In this document: in pieces, positions 8,931-17,361 of the stretch
How positions within the stretch are numbered: the stretch's first letter is position 1
Layout: every line of letters begins with the position of its first letter
Source: Candidatus Flexicrinis proximus
GTDB taxonomy: Bacteria; Chloroflexota; Anaerolineae; Aggregatilineales; Phototrophicaceae
NCBI GenBank assembly: GCA_016712885.1
Contig: JADJQF010000002.1
Span: forward strand, 496,001 to 560,000
Direction: 5' to 3'
Length of the DNA stretch: 64,000 nt
Notes under the pieces: model-generated
What the model was told of the DNA's origin: nothing
The model's input: only the letters and a program-made list of their open reading frames with translations
Databases searched by the model: none
Translations under genes and position numbers: made by a program

Positions 8931-9862
8931 TCCACCTCGCTAGAACCTAAGTTGAGCGCGCCGTTATTGGCGGTCTCAAGAATTGACAAAACGACCAGCG
9001 ACGCCCAGGTGAGCGAGGCAAGGCCGACATGAAGAGTTCCCCATAGCGGGGCAGCGGCCTGCAAAACGAAGACGGCGCCCACAGCTGCCTGCGCCAGATA
9101 GAGGACAAAGGCCGCGAGCGCAAACTGGCGGGTCGATGCCGGACGGCCAGAGCGGAACACATACCACACCAGGAGCGCCATCAGGACGCCCAAGGCGGCG
9201 ACCGCAAAGCGATGGGTCATGTGAACGACCTGCAGCGGCCCCTGCCCTGTCGGGAGCAGTTCACCGTTGCAGAGCGGCCAATCGATACAGGCCAGTGTCG
9301 CGCCAGCGCCGCGAACCAGCGCGCCCGTAAGGATGATCAGCAGGGACACGGTCGTGGTGGTGTACATGAGCAGGGTGACGTGATCGCGGACGTAGGTGAC
9401 GGCGGGACGGTAAACCGCGCCGACATAAGCAAACAGGAGCGCGCCCAGCAGCAGCATCGCGGTTCCCAAATGAACAGTCACCATCGTCGGCGGCAGGTCG
9501 AGCTTGACCACAAGCGCGCCCAGAATGCTCTGGAACGCGAACAACACGGCAGCGATCACAGTGCCGACCAATACGGCGCGGTTGCGCTGCCGGTAGGCCC
9601 GGAAGGACGTCACGAGCATGGCGATGCCCAACAGACCAATCAGGATGGCGAAAAGCCGGTGCAGCCATTCAATCCACGCGGTGAGGTTGTCAAGCGGCGG
9701 GAAAATCGTGCCGCCACAGAGTGGCCAGTCGCGATTGCAGCCGAGGCCGCTGTCGGTCACGCGGACGATCGCGCCAAACAAGATCAAGCCGATAGTCAAC
9801 AAAGCGGTGGTCAGGGCTAGGCCGACAAACAGCCTCGAACGCCCGGATTCTACAGGGGTCAT
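8894..9862 (-). CDS. ctaA: Haem A synthase (COX15/CtaA)
   Basis: A 322-residue protein with about eight membrane segments in two similar halves. Recognisable features are the periplasmic SGLGCNRDWPLCGG segment and its second-half counterpart TLACIDWPLCNGELLPTGQG, each with a cysteine pair or single cysteine, and the haem-ligating histidines in EWLHRLFA and HMTHRFAV. It oxidises haem O to haem A for cytochrome c oxidase. First enzyme gene of the ctaA-ctaB-cytochrome c group. Confidence 0.92.
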   Translation of the reverse strand: MTPVESGRSRLFVGLALTTALLTIGLILFGAIVRVTDSGLGCNRDWPLCGGTIFPPLDNLTAWIEWLHRLFAILIGLLGIAMLVTSFRAYRQRNRAVLVGTVIAAVLFAFQSILGALVVKLDLPPTMVTVHLGTAMLLLGALLFAYVGAVYRPAVTYVRDHVTLLMYTTTTVSLLIILTGALVRGAGATLACIDWPLCNGELLPTGQGPLQVVHMTHRFAVAALGVLMALLVWYVFRSGRPASTRQFALAAFVLYLAQAAVGAVFVLQAAAPLWGTLHVGLASLTWASLVVLSILETANNGALNLGSSEVEWHQQSGSRLPN

Positions 9863-9887
9863 GCTGAACTCTGACTTTCTTGTAACG

Positions 9888-10208
9888 CTAGGCTTTCTCT
9901 ACAGCCGTACCGCCAGGGGAAGGCGCGCTGCTGGCCTTTACATTGGCGATCTGCTTGCTGAGGAACCAGAACAGCAGGGCAATCGTGGCACCCATGCCGA
10001 CCAGGTTAAACATGATGAAACCGATCAGCAGAATGAGCTGACCCGCTTCCCACGGTTCTGCTGCGAAGACAGAACAGGCAGGGTCCGCACACTGAACTTT
10101 TGCGCCGGGGATGCTGGTCGCAGACCAATCGGTACTGGTCAGTGCTGTCAGTGTGCCGCCCGCGCCAAGAATTGCAATGACAACGATGAGTAAGACAAGC
10201 CGCTTCAC
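9888..10208 (-). CDS. Small membrane protein of unknown function
   Basis: The start is placed at GTG 10208 because GGAGG lies six bases upstream; the frame is open further up but that part reads as non-coding. The 106-residue product has two membrane segments (about residues 3-20 and 52-75). Between them is an outward loop with two cysteines (CADPACSVF) that could form a disulfide or bind a metal. It lies 25 bases upstream of ctaA in the same direction, so a link to oxidase assembly is possible but only inferred from position. No family recognised. Confidence 0.6.
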   Translation of the reverse strand: MKRLVLLIVVIAILGAGGTLTALTSTDWSATSIPGAKVQCADPACSVFAAEPWEAGQLILLIGFIMFNLVGMGATIALLFWFLSKQIANVKASSAPSPGGTAVEKA

Positions 10209-10325
10209 TGGGTGCCTCCACGATGAACGCGCTATTGTACATTTCGTCACAAGTCGGCGCAAGCAAATAGCGCAGGCGCTCAGACACTACTCAGGCCGCA
10301 TTGTACCGCAAACGCGACACAGGTG

Positions 10326-10688
10326 TTAAGGCTGTTCGTCACGACCGGGGCGGTCTTCCAAAGGCAGGCGCGCATCCTGAAAGCGGTCATCGAGGGCGTC
10401 CGATTGTTCACCGGCGTCCCAATGTTCGCCACGGGCGACGCGGGCGGGAGCACGGTCCACGGGCGGGGCATACTGCTCAACGGTGCGCGCGATCTGCTGA
10501 AGCGCGCGCACGGCGTCGTTGTAGTGCTCGATCTGCTGCGGATTCAAGGGACCGGAGGCGGCCAGCTGCGAGAGACGGGTAATACTCAGCGCTACCGGAC
10601 TGCGCAGGGCGGCAAGGATGAGGGCCATCGGGCCGCGAGTCGAGGTTGGAAGGTCGGACGATTCGGGAATATCAGGCGATGTCGTCAT
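10326..10688 (-). CDS. Hypothetical protein
   Basis: A 120-residue soluble protein starting at ATG 10688, with GGAG seven bases upstream, and overlapping the end of the BtuF-like gene by 17 bases. The N-terminal part is Pro/Ser/Thr-rich, the middle (about 25-75) is predicted helical, and the C terminus is highly charged and acidic. I recognise no family. Because another frame on the opposite strand is also open here, the call rests on the ribosome binding site and the operon-like overlap. Confidence 0.5.
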   Translation of the reverse strand: MTTSPDIPESSDLPTSTRGPMALILAALRSPVALSITRLSQLAASGPLNPQQIEHYNDAVRALQQIARTVEQYAPPVDRAPARVARGEHWDAGEQSDALDDRFQDARLPLEDRPGRDEQP

Positions 10689-11505
10689 GCGTCAGCTCCA
10701 AAAGCGCGGGCAGTTCCTGAAGTGCATAGGCGATGCGGGTGCCATGCCAGGTGAGCAGAGCACCGTCCACGAAGTGAATCCGGCTGTGGTGCGCGGCGGG
10801 GATGTCCAGCTGCGCGAACTGTTCCGCGTGCGATTCGGTGAACTCGTACGGCTCACTGGGAAGCAGAACGATGTCCGGCTTTGCAGCTTCGACCTGTTCG
10901 AGGGTTACGCGTGGATAGCGGTCGGCCTGGTCGGAGAATATGCCTCGGGCACCGCAGACATAAAGGAGGTCGTGCATATAGGTGTCCGGGCTGAAGGTCA
11001 TCAACGGGTCAAACCAGATTGGCGCGAAGACCGTGGGCAGAGCCCCCAAGTCCTGTTTGGCGAGGGTCGCTCCCCACACCCAGTCGTACATCTGCTCGAT
11101 GTGGCGGACACGGGCCGACTGATCCGGCGCCTCGAACACCGACATGATCTGCCACAGTAAATTGAAAGTGTCCGAGACGGTGCGGGGATACGTCACCCAG
11201 ACAGGAATACCGGCCGCCTGAAGCGCTTCGACGTCCCTGCGGCGGTTCTCCTCGTGATTCGCGATCACGAGATTGGGGGCAAGTTCAACAATTTTGGCGA
11301 TATCGGGATTCTTTGTGCCGCCAACGTGCGGCAGATAGCGCACCTTCTCAGCCGGACGGGTGCAGTAGTCGGTGACGCCCAGCACATGAGCCCCTAAGCC
11401 GAGATCGAACAGCGATTCGGTAACGCTCGGCACAAGTGAAACGACAGAATACGGCGGATAGAACCGCTGCGCATCCGGATCAAATGTGTCGAGCGCGTCG
11501 TTCAC
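10672..11505 (-). CDS. BtuF/TroA-like helical-backbone metal or cobalamin receptor, no signal peptide
   Basis: The start is GTG 11505, in a GTGA overlap with the purA stop; the frame continues further upstream but inside purA. The 277-residue product resembles the cobalamin-binding proteins of the BtuF family: VVSLVPSVTESLFDLGLGAH and VLGVTDYC at the N terminus, then LAPNLVIANHEENRRRDVEA and a TYPRTVSDTF segment. No signal peptide or lipobox is visible, so the protein appears cytoplasmic, unlike the classical ABC-transporter subunit. No transporter genes are adjacent. It could be a cytosolic corrinoid or metal binder. Confidence 0.7.
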   Translation of the reverse strand: MNDALDTFDPDAQRFYPPYSVVSLVPSVTESLFDLGLGAHVLGVTDYCTRPAEKVRYLPHVGGTKNPDIAKIVELAPNLVIANHEENRRRDVEALQAAGIPVWVTYPRTVSDTFNLLWQIMSVFEAPDQSARVRHIEQMYDWVWGATLAKQDLGALPTVFAPIWFDPLMTFSPDTYMHDLLYVCGARGIFSDQADRYPRVTLEQVEAAKPDIVLLPSEPYEFTESHAEQFAQLDIPAAHHSRIHFVDGALLTWHGTRIAYALQELPALLELTHDDIA

Positions 11506-12794
11506 CGTGAATACTCTACCAATTGAGCACGTTCGGGTCCTACGCTGACCAGCTGGATTTCGGTGTCGCACAGTTCGGCGATACGGTCGATGTAGCGGCG
11601 CGCGGCGGACGGAAGGTCGGACTTTTCGCGAAGATTGGTGACGTTCTCGGACCACCCCGGCAGCGTCTCGTAAATCGGGATGGCGCGGGCAAGTTCATCG
11701 ATGGTTGTCGGGACGTAATCAATACGCTCCCCGTCAATTTCGTAGGCTGTGCACAGCTTCAATTCATCGAACCCGGTGAGGATGTCGAGTTTGGTGATCA
11801 CGAGCTTGGTAAAGCCGTTCACGATCGCGGAGTAGCGCAAAACCACCGCATCGAGCCAGCCTACCCGGCGCGGCCGACCAGTAGTAGTGCCGAACTCGTC
11901 CCAGAAATTGGCGCCCGTTCCGCGGAGACGTTCCGCCAGCGTGCCCGAAAGCTCTGTCGGCATCGGGCCGCCACCGACGCGGGTCGAAAAGGCCTTCGCG
12001 ACGCCGATCACATCGGCCACATCACGCGGGCCAAAGCCCAGCCCGCTGAGCATGCCGCCGACCGTGGGCGATGAACTGGTCACAAACGGATAACTGCCGA
12101 AATCGACATCGAGCATGGCGCCCTGAGCGCCTTCACACACAACGTGCTTACCCGCCTTAAGCGCATCATGCAGAAAGACCGAGGTTTCCGCCAGAAACGG
12201 ACGGAGCCTGGCTGCCGCATCGACATACGACCGGATCGCATTGGCGGTGTCAATCGGTTCAAAGCCGTCGCGCACCAGGTCGGCGCTGGCCGCCTGCAGG
12301 GAGGCTTCGAGGGCCTCCGCGAATTTCTCAAGATCGGCCATTTCTCCCATTCGCAGGCCTTTGCGGCCGACTTTGTCGGAGTACGCGGGACCAATACCGC
12401 GCAGCGTGGTGCCAATCTTGCCGTCTCCACGCTGTTTTTCATTGGCCGCGTCCAGCGCGGTGTGAGCAGGGGTGATGATGTGGGCACGTTTACTGATCTT
12501 GAGGCGGTCCGGCGTGATTTTAAGGCCAAAGGCCGCCAGTTTGTCGAGTTCTTTGATCAGGCTGATCGGATTGATCACCATCCCATTGCCCAGCACACAG
12601 GACACTTTCTCGTGAAGGATGCCAGACGGAACGAGATGCAGTTTGAGGAGGTGGTCACCCACATTGAGCGTGTGACCGGCGTTGTCGCCGCCGGTAGCAC
12701 GCGCTGCCACGTCGGCCGAGCCACTGATGAAGTCAACGGCACGTCCCTTGCCTTCATCGCCCCACTGGGCACCAAGAATGATCGTTACTGGCAT
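11502..12794 (-). CDS. purA: Adenylosuccinate synthetase
   Basis: A 430-residue enzyme. The P-loop-like glycine loop is ILGAQWGDEGKGRAVDFI at residues 5-22, and GATGGDNAGH, TLRGIGPAYSDK and VGGGPMPTEL are further conserved segments. It condenses IMP and aspartate using GTP, the first committed step to AMP. The start at ATG 12794 is preferred over an upstream in-frame codon because AGGGAG stands six bases before it. The BtuF-like gene follows with a 4-base overlap. Confidence 0.95.
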   Translation of the reverse strand: MPVTIILGAQWGDEGKGRAVDFISGSADVAARATGGDNAGHTLNVGDHLLKLHLVPSGILHEKVSCVLGNGMVINPISLIKELDKLAAFGLKITPDRLKISKRAHIITPAHTALDAANEKQRGDGKIGTTLRGIGPAYSDKVGRKGLRMGEMADLEKFAEALEASLQAASADLVRDGFEPIDTANAIRSYVDAAARLRPFLAETSVFLHDALKAGKHVVCEGAQGAMLDVDFGSYPFVTSSSPTVGGMLSGLGFGPRDVADVIGVAKAFSTRVGGGPMPTELSGTLAERLRGTGANFWDEFGTTTGRPRRVGWLDAVVLRYSAIVNGFTKLVITKLDILTGFDELKLCTAYEIDGERIDYVPTTIDELARAIPIYETLPGWSENVTNLREKSDLPSAARRYIDRIAELCDTEIQLVSVGPERAQLVEYSR

Positions 12795-12848
12795 GTCTTC
12801 TCCCTGAAGTGTGAATGCAGCGCGCGGCATTTCAGCCGCGTCAAAGTA

Positions 12849-13502
12849 TTAGCGTGTGAAGCCAGGGCCTAGGGTGAGCGCTACGGGATTTTCGCCCCAG
12901 ACTTCGAGTTTGGCGTCGGGACCGAGCGCAAGCGCTGATCCGTTGGAGATCCCTAAGGCCAGCGTGTGCGGACGATCCTCGAACACAGGCCGCGCGATAT
13001 CGCGCACAGCCGCCGACTGGCCGATACCAGGAAGTATCAAGGCGTCGCTGACCCAGCCGAGCCCGTCAATGAGTTCACCCATATCGGTCAACCAGCAGGA
13101 TCCGAAGATCGCGGCAACCGGTCCTTCGGCGAGGACAAGCGCACCGCGCTGGTAAGCTTCATAAACCGCTTCAGCTGCGGCGCCCTGGAGCGCATCGTAC
13201 ATCTGTCGTGGATCGGCCGAGCCGTCAATCACAACGAGTCCGACATCCAGAAGGCCGCGGCGGATCGTGTCATCGTCCTCGACCAGAACGTTGACCAGAT
13301 AGCCGGTAGGCGCACCAAGGTCCTCCAGGTCGGCGATTTCCGCGTCACCCGCGGCTTCGTTCAGCCCCAGGAACGCGAATCCCCGATCGAGGCCAATCCT
13401 AATGAGAGCCTCGGCACGAAGATCGTTCGATTCGGCTTCGCCGCCGGCCAGCACTAACCAGCCTTCGCCCCGAAACCATTCCAAGCCAGTCTGGGTGCTC
13501 AT
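12849..13502 (-). CDS. Hypothetical protein, faintly peptidase S51/cyanophycinase-like
   Basis: A 217-residue soluble protein starting at an ATGA overlap with the upstream amidohydrolase gene. The segments PVAAIFGSCWLTD (about 130-142) and LALGISNGSALALGPDAKLE (near the C terminus) recall the nucleophile turn and the closing strands of the cyanophycinase/dipeptidase E fold. However, the usual GxSAG serine motif is absent, so a catalytic role cannot be claimed. Its coupling to an M20 amidohydrolase suggests a joint role in amide or peptide turnover (inference). Confidence 0.6.
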   Translation of the reverse strand: MSTQTGLEWFRGEGWLVLAGGEAESNDLRAEALIRIGLDRGFAFLGLNEAAGDAEIADLEDLGAPTGYLVNVLVEDDDTIRRGLLDVGLVVIDGSADPRQMYDALQGAAAEAVYEAYQRGALVLAEGPVAAIFGSCWLTDMGELIDGLGWVSDALILPGIGQSAAVRDIARPVFEDRPHTLALGISNGSALALGPDAKLEVWGENPVALTLGPGFTR

Positions 13503-14683
13503 CCGGGAATAACATACTCCGCTACAGCCGTCGCCAAGAGCGCCGCGCCCAAGGGAAGAGCGTCCTCGTCAAAGTCGAAGCGCGGATGATGATGCCCAAA
13601 ATTCAGGCCGCGTTCTTGATTGGCGGAACCGACGAAGAAGTACATCCCAGGGATCGAGTCCATGAAGTAAGCCATGTCCTCCCCGCCCATCGTACGCGCA
13701 TCGTAATTGAGATTTTCTTCACCGACCATCTCGGCAAAACGCGGGCGCAGGCGCGCGCCGACATCCGGATTGTTGACGAGCGGGATCGTGACGTGGGTCA
13801 TGGTGAATTCAGCTTCGCAGCCCAGCGAGGCAGCCACGCCCTTGATGATGGCCTCCATGCGGGTGGTGACGAGATCGCGCACATCGATTTTGAATGCGCG
13901 CATGGTGCCTTCCAGGTAAGCTGTCTGCGGGATGACATTATGGGTGTCCCCGGCATGGACCTGGGTCACGCTCACCACGGCGGTATCGGCCGGATCGACG
14001 TTGCGGCTCACGATGGTCTGAAGCGCCGTGATGATGTGGGCGGCGCAAACCACAGGGTCAATCGAGACATGCGGTGCGGCCCCGTGTCCGCCGCGCCCGG
14101 TCAGCTTGGCATTCCAGGTGGACGAGCCAGCCATGGTCGGGCCATCGGCCACGCCGAGGACGCCTAACGGAAGCGTATTCCAGAGATGCAAGCCTACGCT
14201 CACATCCGGCTTGGGGTCGAGCAGCGCGCCATCCTTGATCATGGCCATGGCGCCGCGGCCGATTTCCTCGGCCGGCTGGAACACGAATTTCACACGGCCC
14301 TTGATCTCGTTCCTGTGCTTCGTCAGCATCTTGGCTACGGCAAGGCCAATTGCGGTGTGGCCGTCGTGGCCGCAGGCGTGCATCTTGTTGGCGGTCTGAG
14401 AGATGTAATCGGTCTTGTTGGCCTCGTTGATCGGTAACGCGTCCATGTCGGCACGCACGAGAATCGTCGGGCCATCCGCCGCACCGTCCAGTACAGCTAC
14501 CACTCCGGTCTTGCCGATGCCGGTCTGTACTTCCAGGCCCAATTGAGTCAGTTTCTCCGCGACGATAGCCGACGTGCGGATTTCTTCGAAGGCGGTCTCG
14601 GGATGCTGATGAAAGTCGCGGCGCATGGCAACCATCTCATCCCGCAGCTGTTCGGCCTCAGTCTTAAAGTCTATGGCACTCAT
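13499..14683 (-). CDS. M20 family amidohydrolase/aminoacylase
   Basis: A 394-residue zinc- or manganese-dependent hydrolase of the M20D (hippurate/N-acyl-amino-acid hydrolase) group. Key segments are MRRDFHQHPETAFEE at the N terminus, the metal-binding MHACGHDGHTAIGLAVA (about residues 104-120), VFQPAEEIGRGAMAMI with the catalytic glutamate pair, and GLHLWNTLPLG. It would remove acyl groups from N-acyl amino acids or related amides in the cytoplasm. The substrate is not predictable. The next gene overlaps its stop by four bases. Confidence 0.9.
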   Translation of the reverse strand: MSAIDFKTEAEQLRDEMVAMRRDFHQHPETAFEEIRTSAIVAEKLTQLGLEVQTGIGKTGVVAVLDGAADGPTILVRADMDALPINEANKTDYISQTANKMHACGHDGHTAIGLAVAKMLTKHRNEIKGRVKFVFQPAEEIGRGAMAMIKDGALLDPKPDVSVGLHLWNTLPLGVLGVADGPTMAGSSTWNAKLTGRGGHGAAPHVSIDPVVCAAHIITALQTIVSRNVDPADTAVVSVTQVHAGDTHNVIPQTAYLEGTMRAFKIDVRDLVTTRMEAIIKGVAASLGCEAEFTMTHVTIPLVNNPDVGARLRPRFAEMVGEENLNYDARTMGGEDMAYFMDSIPGMYFFVGSANQERGLNFGHHHPRFDFDEDALPLGAALLATAVAEYVIPG

Positions 14684-14698
14684 GAATGGATTCCGTCC

Positions 14699-15664
14699 TT
14701 ACTGCTCATCACGTTTCTTCTTGCTCCTGGCAGGCTTATCCTGGTTGCGCTCGCCTGGTTTCTGGCCGCATTCGCAGGATTCCCCCTCGCCATGCTTTGT
14801 GCAAGGTTCTTCGGCCTTCTTCTTGAGCGCTTCCAGTTCATCCAGCGGCACAAGTTCCAGCCGGGTAAAGGTTTTGACGCCCTGATCCTCGATGTAGACC
14901 GTGACGAGATCTGCAAGCGGCTGCAGGTCAATGACTTTGCCCACGCCGAGCGGGGTGCCGATCTTCTTGCCCTTTTTTGGCAAATGCTTGCGGGCTTCCA
15001 CGTACTGCTCATACTCGTAAACGAGGCAGCAGCGCAGGCGACCGCACATCCCGGTAATCTCCTCCGGATTGAGCGAGATCCCCTGCATCTTGGCCATCTT
15101 GATACTGATCGGGCTGAAGTCGGTCAAGAACGTCGAGCAGCAGCGGAGTTCGCCGCAGGCACCGAAGCCGCCGAGGAGTTTAGCCACGTCGCGGGGACCG
15201 ATCTGGCGGAATTCGACCGTCGTCTGAAAAGTGCGTTTGAGGTCGTTGGCGAGGCGCTGTGTATTCACACGATCTTCGGCGCTGAAAAGAAATGTGAGCA
15301 GACTGCCATCGTAGTTGAACTGGGCCGCATGAAAGCGCACATCCCGGTAGCCGCCCATCTCTTTGGCTCGGTCGACACACGACTGCAGGGCTTCGTCCTG
15401 CCTGCCTTCCCATTCCTGACGCAACACGAGGTCGCGCGGGGTGGCGGCGCGCAGAATCGGCTTCAACTCGCGCCCTGCATCCGGTTCCGTGAAGCCCATC
15501 ACCTGCCCCATCTGGCGGCCACGGACGGTCTCGACGATGACATAATCGCCAGCCGCCAGCTCCGGATAATCGGAATAGTCGAAGTAGTACAATTTGCCGA
15601 CTTTGGTGAATCGCACACCTGCAGCGCGAGTCGCGGTTAAAGTTGGTGACTCTACATTTGCCAT
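14699..15664 (-). CDS. PSP1 domain protein (RicT-like), cysteine-rich
   Basis: A 321-residue protein with a PSP1 domain of the RicT/YaaT type. The diagnostic cysteine clusters are FGACGELRCCSTFL and GMCGRLRCCLVYEYEQY in the second half. In Bacillus, RicT with its partners holds Fe-S clusters and modulates RNase Y and phosphorelay activity. The C-terminal tail is charged and has three more cysteines (CTKHGEGESCECG). The start is set at ATG 15664; an in-frame TTG lies 27 bases earlier. The gene is divergent from lysC. Confidence 0.85.
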   Translation of the reverse strand: MANVESPTLTATRAAGVRFTKVGKLYYFDYSDYPELAAGDYVIVETVRGRQMGQVMGFTEPDAGRELKPILRAATPRDLVLRQEWEGRQDEALQSCVDRAKEMGGYRDVRFHAAQFNYDGSLLTFLFSAEDRVNTQRLANDLKRTFQTTVEFRQIGPRDVAKLLGGFGACGELRCCSTFLTDFSPISIKMAKMQGISLNPEEITGMCGRLRCCLVYEYEQYVEARKHLPKKGKKIGTPLGVGKVIDLQPLADLVTVYIEDQGVKTFTRLELVPLDELEALKKKAEEPCTKHGEGESCECGQKPGERNQDKPARSKKKRDEQ

Positions 15665-15687
15665 AGCGAAAGTCTCACTCGTATAAT
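15658..15687 (+). promoter_or_regulatory. Candidate lysC promoter
   Basis: TTGCCA at 15658-15663 and a perfect TATAAT at 15682-15687 are 18 bases apart on the + strand, over the start codon of the divergent RicT-like gene. The implied transcript has a leader of about 130 bases before lysC. That leader shows no recognised riboswitch. On the other strand a TATAAT at 15758-15763 could serve the RicT-like gene. Confidence 0.5.
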
Positions 15688-15826
15688 CCAAGCACGCACA
15701 CGAATTTTATGTGGCGCGTGCTCTGGCATGCGTTGTTAGGTGGTAAGTACGTGCGCGATTATAGCGACTAACGCGACCACAGAACAGCGCAATACGCCCC
15801 AGGTATGGGGTGCGAAAGTAAACTTT

Positions 15827-17230
15827 ATGTCTACGCTTGTTATGAAATTCGGCGGCGCGTCGGTTGGAACGACCACCGCTCTCTCGCAGATGTTGGGGAT
15901 CGTCCTGCAGGAAGTGACGCGATGGACTCGAATCGTCCTGGTGGTCAGCGCGCTGGATGGCGTTACGGACGCCCTGATCGATGCGGCGCACCTTGCTCAA
16001 TTCGGCAACGAACGCGGCTATAGGCGTATTGCCGCGAATTTGCGCGCACGGCACCTGGCCCTGGCGGAAGGGCTGGCACTGGGGAAGTCGGAACTTGCGG
16101 CACTGCAGGCTGACCTGGACAAGCTGCTGTTTGACCTGCTCAATACATTCCAGCGGATAACGTTGCATAATCGCGAATCGCTTTCGACGGAAAGCGTCGA
16201 CGCGGTAGTCAGCGTCGGAGAACGGCTGGCGGCGCGGATCGTGGCGATGCTGCTGCGCCAGCATGGACTGCGAGCCGTCGCGATCGACGCGACCGACATC
16301 ATGGTGACTGACGATGTCTTCGGCAGTGCGACGCCAAACCTGCGGGCAACCCAAGCCAAAATCAATGCAGACCTGCTGCCGATGCTCGACCGGGGAATTC
16401 TGCCGGTGCTGACGGGGTTCATCGGCGCAACACCAAACGGCAAGCCGACGACGCTTGGACGCGGCGGCAGCGATTACTCTGCGTCGGTGTTTGCGGTCTG
16501 CACGCAGGCAAAAGAGGTCTGGGTATGGTCGGATGTCGACGGCATTATGTCGGCCGATCCGCATGAAGTCCCCGACGCGCGGGTCGTTCAGGAACTGAGC
16601 TACTCCGAAATGGCCGAGCTAGCGTATTTCGGTGCACGGATCCTGCATGCCCGGATGGTTGCGCCGCTTCAGGCGGGGAATATCCCGCTGCGGGTCAAGA
16701 ACGTCTATAAGCCGCAGGTGGTTGGGACGGTAATCCACGGCGGCTCTAAACATGGCGGCGTCGTGAAGTCGGTCACGCAGATTCAGGGCATCGGCGTGAG
16801 CGCTGCCCACTCGGGTTCACTTACCGAGATCGTGACGCTGATCAACGCACATCTTCAGCGGCAGATCGGTGCGCCGTCTGAGGTGATGATCGCGTCGCAG
16901 GCCGCGTCACGGAGTTTCCTGACGAGCGTCATCCCCACCAGCGCTGGCCCGGATGCCGTGAGCCACCTGACGAATACGCTTACGCGCGAGTTGGACGAGT
17001 CCGCGACGCTAAACGGCTGGGGCGTGGAGCCAGTGAGCATCGTGACCGCCATCGGCGACGGCATCAACGCGTTTCCGAAAATGACGGGTCACGTGATCAG
17101 CGCGCTTGGCGAAATTCCGCTGCTTGGCGTCTCAGTCGGCGCAACCGGCTGCAGTTTATCGCTGGTGGTCCGCGCCCATGACGCGGACAGCGCGCTGCGT
17201 CAGCTGCATAAGGCCGCTGTCAGCAGTTAA
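15827..17230 (+). CDS. lysC: Aspartokinase
   Basis: A 467-residue amino acid kinase. The nucleotide-binding start MKFGGASVGTTTAL, the SVGERLAARIVAML segment, the GRGGSDYSAS substrate loop (about residues 211-220) and the WSDVDGIMSADPHEV segment identify aspartokinase. The C-terminal third carries the ACT regulatory region, suggesting feedback control by lysine and/or threonine. It phosphorylates aspartate, opening the Lys/Thr/Met/Ile pathway. The start at ATG 15827 matches the family N terminus; the Shine-Dalgarno is weak. Confidence 0.93.
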   Translation: MSTLVMKFGGASVGTTTALSQMLGIVLQEVTRWTRIVLVVSALDGVTDALIDAAHLAQFGNERGYRRIAANLRARHLALAEGLALGKSELAALQADLDKLLFDLLNTFQRITLHNRESLSTESVDAVVSVGERLAARIVAMLLRQHGLRAVAIDATDIMVTDDVFGSATPNLRATQAKINADLLPMLDRGILPVLTGFIGATPNGKPTTLGRGGSDYSASVFAVCTQAKEVWVWSDVDGIMSADPHEVPDARVVQELSYSEMAELAYFGARILHARMVAPLQAGNIPLRVKNVYKPQVVGTVIHGGSKHGGVVKSVTQIQGIGVSAAHSGSLTEIVTLINAHLQRQIGAPSEVMIASQAASRSFLTSVIPTSAGPDAVSHLTNTLTRELDESATLNGWGVEPVSIVTAIGDGINAFPKMTGHVISALGEIPLLGVSVGATGCSLSLVVRAHDADSALRQLHKAAVSS

Positions 17231-17245
17231 GGACTGTCCGAGGAT

Positions 17246-17345
17246 TTTGTGGAGGCGCTGCTTCCACACCTCCGCAAGGGACTTGCGCACCTCGACCCCT
17301 CATAACAATGCAGAAGGACAAACTCCTGCTGGGGCCTGGGGTAAG
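17246..17345 (+). repeat. Short intergenic repeat, copy B (convergent gap)
   Basis: Starts about 15 bases after the lysC stop and fills the gap to glnA. It shares TTTGTGGAGGCGC and CAAACTCCT followed by GGGG with the shorter copy at 4743-4800. It can form hairpins (for instance GCAAG-GGA-CTTGC). Both copies sit at the 3' end of a + gene facing a - gene, so they may act as terminators or be remnants of a dispersed repeat. Confidence 0.45.
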
Positions 17346-17361
17346 TACTTCGAAGCACGTT

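Noticed and set aside
11506..11655. The upstream extension of the BtuF-like frame that could have supplied a signal peptide.
   Set aside because: It lies entirely inside purA, is Arg-rich rather than hydrophobic, and a GTGA-coupled start is present at 11505.
15703..15770. A 20-codon frame (ATG TGG CGC ...) in the lysC leader as a possible attenuator peptide.
   Set aside because: No Lys, Thr, Met or Ile run, no ribosome binding site and no terminator before lysC.
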